Positions 47,308 to 59,369 of a DNA stretch of 64,000 nucleotides are shown here, in pieces. Position 1 is the first letter of the stretch; every line of letters starts with the position of its first letter. A model generated the notes under the pieces. It saw only the letters and a list, made by a program, of their open reading frames with translations, ran no database searches and was not told the DNA's origin. Position numbers and translations under genes: made by a program. This DNA comes from Ailanthus altissimus (taxonomy: Eukaryota; Streptophyta; Magnoliopsida; Sapindales; Simaroubaceae). The stretch is from contig OX327710.1 in NCBI GenBank assembly GCA_946807835.1, positions 19,084,501 through 19,148,500 on the forward strand, in the 5' to 3' direction.

Positions 47308-50236
47308 CCTTTGCTACCAATCTAGCTTTGTAGCGTTCAACAGACCCATCAGACTTGGTCTTGATTTTATATACCCAACGAGAACCAATTGTACTTTTAC
47401 CAGAAGGTAAAGGTACCAAATCCCAAGTACCAGTTTTTTGCAAAGCAGAAAGTTCGTCAGTCATAGCATGCTGCCAAAGAGGGTCAAGAATTGCCTCTTT
47501 ATAGGATAAAGGCTCAGAAAGACAATGAATAGATGCTAAAAAGGAAGAAAATGAACTGGAATAACAAGAGTAAACAAAATCTGAAAGGTGAGTAGACTTA
47601 CGAGTACGCTGAGGATAACGAGAAGTAGAGTCCACAATCTCAAGAGGAGCTTGGGCAACTGCAGGAGGAGTGGGATTATCAAGAGCTCTAGACTGCAACG
47701 CACCAGTATCTCCAGAACTAACAGTGCGAACCCTGCGAGAATAATAAAGAGGAAAAAGGACTATAGGAACAATAGATGAGTTAGAGTCTGTAGTGGAAGG
47801 GACATGTGGAGAGAAACTATCTGTATGGTTAGAGAAAGGATCAATATGAATGAGATCAGATTTGGTCAAATTGTGAGTAGTAGCAGGAATAGAAAAGAAA
47901 GGTATGTGCTCAAGAAACACAACATGACGAGAACAATATAGTTTTTGTGACACTGGGTCAAAACAACGATATCCTTTTTGCCCTTCACCATAACCAAGAA
48001 ACACACAAATGGTAGAGCGGGATGACAATTTAGTACGCTCTACATGAGGAAGAAGGACAAAACAAGTAGAACCAAAGACTCTTAAGGAAGAATAATCAGG
48101 AGCATACCCATATAATTTTTCAAAAGGTGACAAACCTAAAGTATGAGATAAAGGGATCTTATTGATGAGGTTGACTGTAGTAAGAACTGCTTCTCCCCAA
48201 AACTCACTAGGAACTGAAGATGACAACAAAAGAGAGCGAGCAGTTTCAACAATGTGCCTATGTTTTCTTTCAGCAACACCATTTTGTTCAGGAGTATCTG
48301 TACAATAAGTTTGGCGAATAGTTCCATCTAAAGCAAGTAGATCACAGAATTTATTGGAAGTATATTCACCACTCAAATCACATCTAAAACACTTAATAAC
48401 TGCAGAATGTTGAGTTTTTACAAGAGCTCGAAAGTTACTATAAATTCCAAAGAAGTCAGAACGACGTTTCATAAGATAAATCCAACAAAAACGAGTGTAA
48501 TCATCAATAAAAGAAACATAATATCGAGACCCCCCTTTTGTAGCAATGGGAGAAGGTCCCCACACATCAGAGTGGACTAAATCAAATGGTGCAATAGAAC
48601 AAGAAGTACTTCGATGAAAAGGTAAAGCAGAAAATTTTGCAAGTTTACAACCACTACAATCAGAAATATCATGAGTTTGCAAATTTCCTAAGGCACCCAT
48701 AGAAGCTAAGAATCTTAAACGAGAAGATGATACATGACCGAGACGAGAATGCCATAAATAAAAACTAGATGATGAAGGAGACAAACGAAATGAAGACAAG
48801 TCAACACTAGGAGCTGCAAATACTGGTAATCTCAGCTCGTCCAAAACATATAATCCCCCTCGCCTACGACCTGTCCCAATCAACTTCTGAGACTGCGGAT
48901 CCTGCACATAACAAGAGGTAGAAGAAAATGACACTGAATAACCAGAATCACACAATTGACTAACAGAAACAAGGTTCAATGTAAGCTTAGGAATGTGATA
49001 AACATTAGAGAGTGACAAATGAGATGTGTCAACAGAACCAACTCCTTTTAATGGTAGAGGAGTACCATCAGCAGTCATGACAGACACAGAGGATGTAGGA
49101 CATAAAGAAATAAAGGATTTCGAATCAGGAGACATATGATGTGAAGCTCCAGAATCTAAAACCCATGTGGATGACAACATACCTGAAGAGCTAGAGGGTA
49201 ATTGACTTTTCGAAGAAAAGGTGGACATAGCATGTGGCTGTGTAGCAAGAAACTTCTGAAACTGTTCAGAAAGGGCTGCAAATGCGGGATTTAAGGATGA
49301 GGTTCCAGATCCAAAAGAATCAGATGGTGGTACAACTGCTGCAGTGTTAACCTGTGGAGGACGATATGATCGTGGTTGAAATTGACTTCCAAACTGTGGA
49401 GGCCTGAATTGATGCCTTTGCTGGTGTAGTTGTGGTACTTTATTTAATAGCTTAGGGCATTGAGCCTTCCAATGTCCTTTTTGCTTGCAAAAACTGCATT
49501 CATCAATCCCAACCCTTGAGTGAGGCTTATTTTCATAGTGAGCAGGAGGTTTAGAAGGAACTACAAAAACTGATGCATTAGGTACCGGGAGAATTCCTTT
49601 TCCTGTCTGAGTCTTAAGGCGTATCTCGTCAGCCAAGAGTTCACTAACTACTGAATCAACAGATGGAAGCGGGCTACGATGCAAAATAGAGCTACGAAGA
49701 CCCTCAAAATCATCACGAAGTGCCATCAAAAATTGAACCAGACGTTGCTCTTCTCTACGAGCAATATAAGCTGCACAAGCACGTAGTTCTTCCGATTCTG
49801 TAAGAGCCAACTGATCCCAAAGATCTGTCATTGCAGAATAGAACTCTTGAATACTCATGCCTTTCTGTTCAAGAGCTCGAATATCATGTTCTAACTGATA
49901 TTGTTTTGCAAAGTTAGACTGTGTATACAATCTTGCCAAATGTTGCCAAACCTCCTTTGCTGTTTCATACTTTGCCAATTGAGTACCTATTAAGTGTTCA
50001 ACAGAATTGTTTATCCAAGTGATAATTTTTGAATTATCAACTTCCCAATTATCTAATAGTTTTTCATACTCTGCCTTATCACTTGTACTTGTAGGTTTAC
50101 TCACAATTCCAAAAACATAACCCCACATTTTTTTGCCTTTCAAAAAGTTCTTCATCACATAACTCCAATACGAATAATTTTTTCCATCTAATCTTACACT
50201 AATGGACTGTAGCGAGTCATCTCTATTACTAGCCAT
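47308..50236 (-). CDS. Copia D gag-pol, 5' part (about 975 uninterrupted codons)
   Basis: It starts MASNRDDSLQSISVRLDGKN at 50236. Gag (KNYSYWSYVMKNFLKGKKMW), zinc knuckle CSFCKQKGHWKAQC near residue 250, protease VLDSGASHHMSPDS near 360, integrase (LWHSRLGHVSSSRL near 490; DLVHSDVWGP; RCDLSGEYTSNKF; TPEQNGVAERKHRH near 655) and the RT start (GSRWVYKIKTKSDGSVERYK) follow in one frame with no stop. After RLVAK the reading passes into the nested LTR for about 55 foreign residues before stopping at 47144. As one of the few long open frames here it may still be transcribed, but it lacks RT and RNase H. Confidence 0.92.
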
Positions 50237-51789
50237 TGCAAATACAAACAGTGCTTAAATTTCCAGAATTACAAATATGCCCGAGTTTTCCAGAAATTGC
50301 AAAAACACCCCTAAACTTTTTGAAATTGCAAAAACACCCCCAAAAAGCTAAAATTTTGACAGAATGGTCCCTGCAAATCTTTCAATCCCCTCAATATAGA
50401 GTACCCAAAACCAGAATGTTTTCCTTCTACAACTAATTTCTCACTAGAACAATACCAATCTAAAATACAACCACAAATTCGAAATAATCATAATATGCCA
50501 AAATTATGATCAATCTCTATGCAAACATGCTTGACCTTTGTGAAACTTGAAAGGAACTGGTTACCCAATGTTAGAATAATAAATCCTTACTTGATTGAAG
50601 CCACAAAATAAAGTGAAGAAGTTGAATCAAATGAGAATCTTGAACCCTCAAAATTTGCCCTTGTTCTTGAAGAGATAAAAAGACTACCTTCCATAACCTT
50701 GCTCTGATACCATGTTAATTACTCAAATGTAAAGAGGAAGAAGAAAGAAATGCAAATAAGAAGAACAAAGAAGAAGAAGAAGAATCGGTTCTATCTTGCA
50801 AAAGTGAGAGCAAAATGATAAGAAACAATACATGTGGAAAATGAGAAATAAGGGAAATATAAACAAACTAGTAAACGACTAAAATACCCTTCTAATAAAT
50901 ATTCTAATACTCGGGAGAGCTTGGTTAGGGAGTCGAGCTCAGCGATCATAGCCATAGGTCAAGTACAAACCAGTGTTTCTATGAGAATCCCTGATAAGAG
51001 CTTGCTAATGAACTCCCCAATTGCAAGGAAGCCATACACCTCGCCTTTTTCAAGTCTTATTTTATTCTAATGTTGGATCATTTGAATCTTACTCCCTGCC
51101 AAACTCTCTATTCAGTCTTATTTGGATTCTTCATTACATGGGTAAGAATTAGACAATCTATGCCAGCTATTCTACCAAACTAGATTTTTGGGCCGGATTT
51201 TTGAGTTGGCGAAAAACTTTACCTAAAAATAATATTAAGGAATATGGATTCGGGTTTAAATCCATAAATTTTCAATTTTTTTTAGGATTGAATTTGAGTG
51301 AATTTCAAGTTCAAGTCCTGGGTTCGGCATTTTTTGCCAACCTTAGTATAATATCTGATATTTTAAAAATTATATATATTTTTTATCATGATAAGTTAAG
51401 AAGAGATATGATAATAAATTTAAATATTTATACTTAAGCACACACCAAAATCTTTAAAATGAGTTAAAAAATCAAAATCGAACTCGACTGAATTGAAAAA
51501 AAAATTGATTTAATCCAATTTACTTTTATGGATATAATAAATTTAAATAATAGGGACAACAAATTTTTTGAGATGCATATTAATTAAAATACTCCCTTTA
51601 ATAATAAAAAAAGAAAAAAAATATTGAAATCTCTAAAATTAAAAAAAAAGATATGCAAATTTCTAAAATTTTATAAATCTTATTTATTTCTCTGTTAGAT
51701 AATGAATTTCGTCAAAATTAACAAAAAAATATGTTAAATTTAATAAAATTATAATTATACCTTTATTATGACTAAAAAAAGTCTAACCA

Positions 51790-51945
51790 ATATTGATTAA
51801 TGTTAATTTGCGTTGGCCAATCGTTGATCATCTTATTGACCAATCCCTTGATCGATCATTGCCCAATTGCTAACTGTCGCTAACTACATTAATTAGTATT
51901 AATCGATCGTTGATTAGTTATTGACTTGATAAATGGTAGAATTTT
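51790..51945. repeat. TTGATCGATCATTG-rich block, first copy
   Basis: Dense variants of TTGACC, TTGATC, GATCGATCATTG and ATTAGTTATTGAC occur. The block is flanked on the right by ATTTTTATCTTTTTCGTTGTTAAAG. The same arrangement, with a similar right flank (ATTTTTACCTTTTGAGCTTTAA), recurs about 1.2 kb away at 52975-53190. This suggests two copies of one repeat family with an internal satellite-like core. Confidence 0.4.
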
Positions 51946-52974
51946 ATTTTTATCTTTTTCGTTGTTAAAGTTAACATATTTTATTACCTGACATGTGTAT
52001 AAATAAAAATTTTAAAATTTATATATCATTTTTTCTGAAATCTTAGAAGTCTAGATGTCTCATTTCTATAATGAATTTTCAATATTACTTTGTTTTTGAA
52101 AATAAGAGAAAAAGACATATAGACCCCGTAACTTAGAAAAATGACATGCAGACTCCTTTAACTTCAAAAATCTCATTTACACTTATGACAAGTAACAGAA
52201 ATTGTTTAATTTTAACAGAAAATCTATTAAAATATGTGAAATTACTATTATACCCTCTTTATGGCTGAAAAAAAAAATTTAAATGCTCAAAGTGAGATGG
52301 AATATTATTAAGAATACCTCTGAGGTATGGCATAATTTCAATAAAACTCATTAGTTTGATAAATAGGCAGTAATATCCAATCGTTAAGGAATCTTGTATT
52401 AAAATTAACTATAAAAAGGTTAATATTGTCATTTTAATGATGTTTTATTTAAACATTTCTTATCCCACATCCAAGTACCTTTATCCTGACATTTAAACAC
52501 ATTTATCCCATTATCAAAACAATGTTAACTTTATATATATCAACATCCAAAAAATTAAAAAAAAATAATAAAGTCTAGCGGCCAGTTTGGCTACTGTTTA
52601 TTATTTTTATTATTAATTTAAAAAATAAATATAATTTATTAATTTATTATTAAAAATATTTTTTTGGGGGAAAATAGTGCTATATAGGGTAGAATATGCT
52701 TCAAAGGATAATTTAATCATTTTACATAATTTTGTTAATTTTAATGGAATATTTCATAATAGTTAGGTATTACTATCTATTTTTTTTAAAACTAATAGGC
52801 ATTATTAAAATTAGTCCATACCTCATGAGTATTTTTGATAATATCCTAAGTGATATTCGAACCTTTAATCTCTATATAATAATAAATATTTTAACCAATT
52901 AAATGACTCAAAGTTTCTCTTTATATATGTTATTTAAATTTTATTAGGGATCTTATTTTTAATTAACTAATCAA

Positions 52975-53190
52975 AAAAGAGGCATTAACCACTATTCGTT
53001 GATTGCCATTGAACATCATTGATTGACGACTATTGAGTGGCTGCTGACCGACAGTTGACCTATATTTTGATCGATCATTGATTGACCACTGATTGTGGTT
53101 GACTAATTATTGATTAGGGGTTAACTAATTATTGATCGAACGTTGATTGATGTTAACTGGCCGTTGACCGACATTGACTGATTTTTGATC
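52975..53190. repeat. TTGACCGACATTGA-rich block, second copy
   Basis: About 200 bases are dominated by words such as TGACCGACAGTTGACC, GATTGACCACTGATTG, TTGATCGAACGTTGATTG and TGACCGACATTGACTG. It is related to 51790-51945 in word content and in its right-hand flank. No coding or RNA feature is recognised. Confidence 0.4.
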
Positions 53191-54121
53191 AAAAGAAGTG
53201 ATTTTTTATTTTTACCTTTTGAGCTTTAACTTTAATAGTTTTCATCATCTAACAAGAGTATAAGCAAAATTTTAAAATTATGAAGATCTGCATATCTCTT
53301 TTTCTAAATTACGAGAGTTTAGATGTTATTTTTTTTGAAATAATTAAAAATATATTTTTAAAAGAGTAATATTATACTTTTTAAATGATATTCTAATTTT
53401 CTATTTCAAACTGATATATCAAATAATTATTGAATGATAAATAGTATAAATTTTAAAATTACTCATTAAATTATTCTATTACTCAATAATTACTTTTCAT
53501 ATTATTTAAAACAGAAAAATTTAAAATACTATATGATTAACACTATTCTTTCTAAAAATGCAATCAAACGGCCACTAATTTTTATGTTTTGTTCTTTTTC
53601 CTTCTTGATTCCTTTTTATTACGGATTTTGGTTCCTAACACCTGTTTTAATCAAATGATAAATATTTTAAAGTAATTAAAATTTTTTTTCTAATCAAGTA
53701 AAAAACTAAAAGGTTTATTGGAATAAAGAAAAGTACTCAAATATCTGCTAGAAACACAATAAATTTTTTCATACCCCCTATCATGTTATCAAATAAAACT
53801 TATTTTTTTTATACCCCGTTACCATGTTATCAAATAAAAGTAATTTTCAAAAAACATTCTCAAATGTTCTTCGCTAAGGCTTAAATGGAATCATAATAAA
53901 AACAGACTAACGAAGAAAAACCAAAAGAGAAGTGCAGAAAGAGAGAAAAAACCAGTAACTTAGACTTGTAAGAAAGATGGATTTTTCAACTTAAAGCTCC
54001 CCAAAATTTGTATTTTTAAAGTACCCATCATTGCAGTACATGAAACATTCTCCAAGACCAAAAGCCTTCAAAACATACAACAAACACCATCATTTACAAA
54101 ACATTAGAAGAAATATGTTCG

Positions 54122-54655
54122 TTATCTCAAACCATCGAACAGTAAAACTTCTCCATCAGCAGAAGCCTCTTCTAAAATGTCAAGAAATCCTTTCCCAGGA
54201 GTCCTCTGAATTGCAGAGGCATTATAGTGAAGGTCAAAGGTAGATGCTGCCTCAAACTTTGTCCACAGCTCCATCTTTAGAGTACTCTCACCTGGACGTT
54301 TGCCAGTACTGAATGTGCTCTTGGGCTCCTTACATAGGGGAGTGCTTTTCATTAGTGCTGTATTGTTTCCAAAAGGATCTGCAGGAAAGGAGAAACGTTT
54401 ATATAAGACCGCGTTCAATACCCGAGTTAAACAACATCATACCTGAAAGATCAAAACAGCAATACTACCTGGGTGGCAAGATGGTTTGGTGATATCCACT
54501 TTGAGCATCATTATCTTTTTCTGGGATCAGTGGCGGATTTGTAACAGAAGCAACCAGCAAGGTAGCATCAACAGCAGCATTTTTTGTTGATATCTCATCA
54601 GGCAGCTCCAATAAAACACAACCTTTTGGTGGTGAGAATGACCAAAGCGAGGATG
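54122..54655 (-). pseudogene. Unrecognised Ser/Pro-rich host gene, C-terminal exons
   Basis: Two exon-like blocks are seen. 54655-54471 reads SLWSFSPPKGCVLLELPDEI and later TNPPLIPEKDNDAQSGY, with a donor after ILPP. About 54385-54122 reads FGNNTALMKSTPLCKEPKST, then MELWTKFEAASTFDLHYNAS, AIQRTPGKGFLDILEEAS, and stops after LLFDGLR. The phases of the two blocks do not join cleanly. The SPPK/TPGK motifs look like Cdk sites, but I do not recognise the family. The gene appears to continue upstream at 59370-60215, on the other side of copia E. Decay is likely. Confidence 0.5.
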
Positions 54656-57600
54656 GTGAATATATCAGTTGTTTGTGCTTCAGTAGGAACATACCGAATA
54701 TCCAACTGTCCACTTAGCACCTTATCTCTGACGAAGTGGATATCCACTTCGATATGTTTAGTGCGAGTATGAAAAACTGGGTTAGCAGCCAAGGATGCGA
54801 CCCCCTGATTGTCACACTAGACGATAGGGTTATTGGACAGTGGTATATGGAGTTCAGCAAATAAGGACTGAAGCCAAGTTATTTCAACAGCAACTTGAGC
54901 CAAAGCACGGTACTCGGATTCTGTGCTGGAACGAGCAACAACCCTCTGCTTTTTAGAACTCCATGATATGAGATTACCTGTGAAGTAGACACAGTAACCA
55001 CCATATGACTTACGATCATCAGAATCGCATGCCTAATCAGCATCAGTGAAGGCCACAAGATTCAGAGTGCGACTTGGAGTGTATAGCAAGCCATGATATT
55101 TGGTGGCTTTGAGGTACCTCAGTAGTTTCTTGTAGCATTGCCAGTGAGTCAGAGTTGGAGCACTGAGATATTGACTGAGCTTATTGACCGAGAAAGTGAT
55201 TTCAGGTCGAGTGAGGGTGAGGTATTGTAAGGCACCAATAACACTTCTGCATAACGAAATATCAGCAAATGGTTGAGCTCCAGTCTTGCTGAGTTTGAGT
55301 CCAGTGCTCATTGGGGTTCAACACCCTTTGGCCAATGACATATTTGTGCGAAGAAGAAGATCAGATATATATTTAGTTTGGGACAGGTGAAGGGCTGAAC
55401 TGGTTCTTGTGACCTCAATGCCGAGGAAGTAGCGAAGATCCCCAAGTTCTTTCAGTGCAAATTCGGTGCTCAAGAAGTGAATAACTCTCTGCACATCTCC
55501 AGCATTGGCACCTGTTATTATTATGTCATCTACATAAACCAGAACGATTAAGAATGTTTGCCCAAAAGAGTAAACAAACACTGAAGTATCGGATCTGGCA
55601 TTAGTGAATCCCCACTGAATTAGAGCTGATTTGAGCTTTTCATACTAGGCTCTTGGAGCCTGCTTTAACCCATATAACGCTCTCTGCAATTTACACACAA
55701 AGTTGGGTTTATCAGGTGCAACAAATCCCTCTGGTTGGGTTATGTAAACTGTCTCTGTAAGATGACCATTGAGGAAGGCATTATTAATGTCTATTTGTTT
55801 CAAGACCCAACCATTGGTAATGACTAAACTGAGAATCACTCGAATGGTTCTGGCTTTGACAACTGGGCTGAAGATTTCTGTAAAGTCGACTCCAGCAGCT
55901 TGATGGTAGCCTTTAGCTACTAACCTTGCTTTATATCTTGCTATGCTGCCATCCGGGTGTTTCTTTATCTTGAAAATCCATTTATTTCCCACTACTCTGT
56001 AATCAGAAGAGTATGGGACTATGACCCAAGTCTGATTGTTGATTAATGCTTTGTATTCATCTTCCATGGCTTTGTGCCAATGTGGTTGTTGTAGGGCTTC
56101 TGTAGCATCTGTAGGTAGTCTATCATCCAAAGCAGCAACTAGGATTTTGGTTTATATATACCATTTTTTGAACGAGTGATCATAGGATGAAGATTGTTGT
56201 CATTGTTAATGCTGGGTGTTGGTACTAATGCTGGCTGTGGTGTAGTGAGAGGTGAGATGTGGTGAAGTGTGTTTGGGGTTGATTGAGGTGGAGAGACAGT
56301 ACCTGAAGGGGAAGAGAGCTCCCTTGCTGCAGAAGATTGTGCTACTGAAGAATGTATATCAGCTCTAAATTGATGTGAAGATATGGGAATCGAAAGGAAT
56401 GAAACAGTGTAGACGGGAGAATCAGAATTAGATAGGGGTATGTTATCTCTTACACTGCTGTCATTGGAAGGAATCAGATCAGAAAAGGATTTGTCAGTGA
56501 TGAAGAGGAATGTGATTTCATCAAAGTTGACATGTTGAGCTATATACACTTTACCTTTGGAAGTTAAGCATTTGTACCCCTTATGTTGTGAGCTATAGCC
56601 TAAGAAGACACATTTTTCTGTATGAAATTACAGTTTATTATTTGAATAAGGTCTGAGATAAGGGTAACAGCAACAACCAAAGACTTTCATGAAGCAGTAT
56701 TCAGGTTTGTGTTTAAAGATGAGTTCAAATGGAGACTAAAACTTAAGAATGGCTAAAGACATTCTGTTAATGAGGAAGACAGAGATGGAAAAGGCATCCT
56801 ACCAATATGTTAATGGAATGTGACTCTGAGCAAGTAATGCAAGACTAGTTTCTGTTATATGCTTGTGTTTCATTTCCACTCTACCGTTTTGATGGTGAGG
56901 ATAAGGACAAGAGAATCTATGAGTGATTCCTTGTTGAGCTAAAAAGCTGCTGAAAGCCTTGTACTCTCCTCCATTATCTGACTGAATCATTTTAATTTTC
57001 TTGTTGAGAAGTTTTTCTACATGGATTTGAAAGTGTTTGAATATGGAAAGGGTATTTGATTTTTGTTTGAGAGGATAAATCCATGTGAATCAATTATAGT
57101 CATCAACGTAACACACATAGTATCTAAAACCATCATTGGATATTGTAGATGCAGGACCCCATAAATCTGTGTGTATGAGTTCTAGTGGCTGAGAAGTTTT
57201 GGTTTCAGAAGGGTAAAAGTGATGTCTAATCCTTTCCAAGCTGACAAGCAGTATAAAATGAGATTTTATGATTAACAGAAGTATATATATTACAATCAGA
57301 TAATATCTGTCTTAGCACTTTTGCATTTGGATGTCCATATCGCATATGACAAACATCAATCATCTTCTGAGTATTATGAAGACAGGAAACTTGAGGGCTG
57401 ATTTTATTAGTTCTTTTATCAGAAACTGTGTTATTTATCTTACAATCAGCAAACAAAGTAATAATGGGTTTTTGACAAGTGTTTGAATCAAGTTTTGCTG
57501 TGAAGGTTGAGTATTTAGTATTGAGACTTGATGTGAGCTGATATAATCCTTCTTTAGCACTGTCTCTGAGAAAAGCTTTCCCCTTCATGTCCTTGATGAC

Positions 57601-57975
57601 ACAACAGTTTTTGGTGAATTCAATAATCAAGCAATGATCAGTAGCAAGTTTATGTATACTAATCAAGTTCTTTTTCATTTGTGGAACATGTAGGATATTA
57701 AGAAGTGTCAGATTTTGTGTATGTGGTTGTAAAGTTTTAAGAGTGCAGTTGCCTATATGCAGGATAGACAGTCAATTGCCATTACCAACAATAATGTCTT
57801 CCATACCTGAATAGCTTCTGGTTGAGTTTATATTATTGATATTGTTTGTAATATGATTTGTAGCTCCACTGTCAAGGTACCAATTCATGCCATCATTATC
57901 ATCTGCTGCTGGTCCTGCAACAAAGGCTGCTGAAGAGTTTTGGTTCTGCACTGGTTCATTGTTTGCATTCTGCAA
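54656..57975 (-). pseudogene. Copia E pol remnant
   Basis: Protease (YLDSGATNHITNNIN near 57880), integrase pieces (CHMRYGHPNAKVLRQIL near 57340; MIQSDNGGEYKAFSSFLA near 56980; ENGR-type HHQNGRVEMKHKHI), reverse transcriptase (VVGNKWIFKIKKHPDGSIAR near 55990; QIDINNAFLNGHLTETVY; LVYVDDIIITGANA near 55540) and RNase H (HTRTKHIEVDIHFVRDKV near 54750) are present. Stops include a Trp-to-TAG at 55645-55647, and the RNase H end is missing. Confidence 0.87.
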
Positions 57976-58953
57976 CTAAGGCACCACTGGAACAAAGTCT
58001 TTTTTGAATCTGTGCCAGCATTTTAGAGCCCCATGTCCAGGTTTGAGGCAAATTTGGCACATAATCTTTGAAGTGTTCTCTCTTATTCCTGCATTGAATG
58101 GTTTGCCTCTACCTCTTCCTTGTGTATGCTGGTACATGGACGGATTGTTGCCTTTATTTTCGCCAAAACCAGATTTATTATCATAACTAGTTTTGAACTT
58201 TTGTTTTCCACCAGTATTTGCAAAGTTAGCTAACATGTGACTCATAGTCATGCTTGTTGACAACTCAATTCTGCCTTCTTGACTTATTAGAATAGAGTAG
58301 ATCTCTACCATTGACAGTTCACCTGACTTTATAGACACAAGCAAAGCCACGGGATCATACTCTGAACCAAGTCCAGCAAGTAGATATGAAATAAGATCTT
58401 GATCAGCAACTGATTTTCCAGCCATGGCCAAATTATCAGTTATGCTTTTCACCTTCACAAAGTAATCATTCATTGTCATGTTTCCTTTCCTTATCGTCTG
58501 CAACTGAGCTCTCAGCTGTGTGAGTCGAGCAAAGGATTGGCTCCCATACATTGATTCCAGATGCTTCTACACCTCATAAGATTATTTACATTGGATCACA
58601 GCACTCAAAATTGAGTCTGTCATAGATCCAAACAGTTAGCTCATGATTAAGGAATCCTGTTTTCTCCATAGTGAATACAGAGGATTCAGATCTGGTATGG
58701 AGTTGAAGTTTTGATCGTCACCTCCACTAATTACAAATTGATCAGGATAAGTTATTTCACTAGTCAGTATATCTTCTAAATCATTGCCACGAGCACATGC
58801 TAAAACTTGTGATTTCCACAGCAGAAAGTTGTTACAATCTAGTTTGATGATCTTTGAAAAGTTGTAGTTGTTGTTTTATGATATTGCAAGATTGTTCATT
58901 TGAGTGTTTAGGTGTGATGTATATGGTTGATTCGTATTTGAAGAGCCAGCCAT
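57976..58953 (-). pseudogene. Copia E gag remnant
   Basis: It begins at 58953 (MAGSSNTNQPYTSHLNTQMN) just inside the primer site and soon meets a stop. The second open piece 58551-57976 holds FARLTQLRAQLQTIRKGNMT, ISYLLAGLGSEYDPV, a GRGRGKPFNAG stretch and the zinc knuckle CQICLKPGHGALKCW. This is the RE1/Tnt-like gag layout. Confidence 0.8.
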
Positions 58954-59369
58954 TACTGGCTCTGACACCAAGTTAGAGTTTGAAGGATGATCAGAAAAAA
59001 CTATGCTTTTCCAAGAAAAATGCTGAAACTTTCCCAGAAAATCATACCAAACAGAGCAAGAAGAAAGCTTCTCTGAAAATATATCGAATGTGTTTTTCTC
59101 ATTATTTATCTTGAATACATGAGTGATATTTATAGTTACAATTCTTTGTTTGATCAAGGCAGGCTTATCACTTAGAGTTTTGGCGGAAAACTCTTAACAA
59201 ATTCTGTTACAGATTGCACTAGCTTTGTAACAAACTTTTCCCGTCGTTCACCATGTTGTCCATCATGCTGCTGACATGGTGCATTGCTAGTGCATTGCTC
59301 TTTCCTTTCAGCATGTAACTCTTTCTTTACAAATCCTGATTTACAAGTTTGTCTTATCTAAAGCTCTGG

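Larger units (their letters stand above)
42201..50909 (-). mobile_element. Copia element D, young, split by a nested insertion
   Basis: LTRs 42201-42397 and 50713-50909 are both 197 bp and differ at about three positions by eye. The target duplication CTCGG is present at 42196-42200 and 50910-50914. On the minus strand TGGTATCAGAGC (complement of 50701-50712) follows the 5' LTR, and a purine tract GAGGGGGG precedes the 3' LTR. The LTR ends are TATTAG...TTAACA. Without the roughly 3.57-kb insertion at 43735-47307 the element would be about 5.1 kb. It belongs to a different lineage from A-C. Confidence 0.95.
50910..54121. other. AT-rich region, no gene seen
   Basis: 50915-51190 has a more even composition (TGGTTAGGGAGTCGAGCTC, ACACCTCGCCTTTTTC), but no frame or family can be supported. 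From 51200 to 54000 the sequence is very AT-rich with long A and T runs. It includes two related blocks rich in TTGAC/TTGATCGA words (51790-51945 and 52975-53190). Confidence 0.45.
54656..59199 (-). mobile_element. Copia element E, 3'-truncated
   Basis: The 5' LTR is about 58972-59199 (on the minus strand TGTTAAGAGTTTTCC...AACTCTAAC), followed by the primer site TGGTGTCAGAGCC (complement of 58958-58970), a variant of the usual TGGTATCAGAGC. Gag and pol follow down to RNase H, where similarity stops abruptly at about 54655 (TTCACC) and host-like coding sequence begins. No 3' LTR or purine tract is present, so the end was deleted or recombined away. It interrupts the unknown minus-strand host gene. 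Confidence 0.85.

Noticed and set aside
50910..54121. Missing N-terminal MMS19 exons beyond copia D
   Set aside because: I looked for the family's N-terminal signature on the minus strand and saw none.
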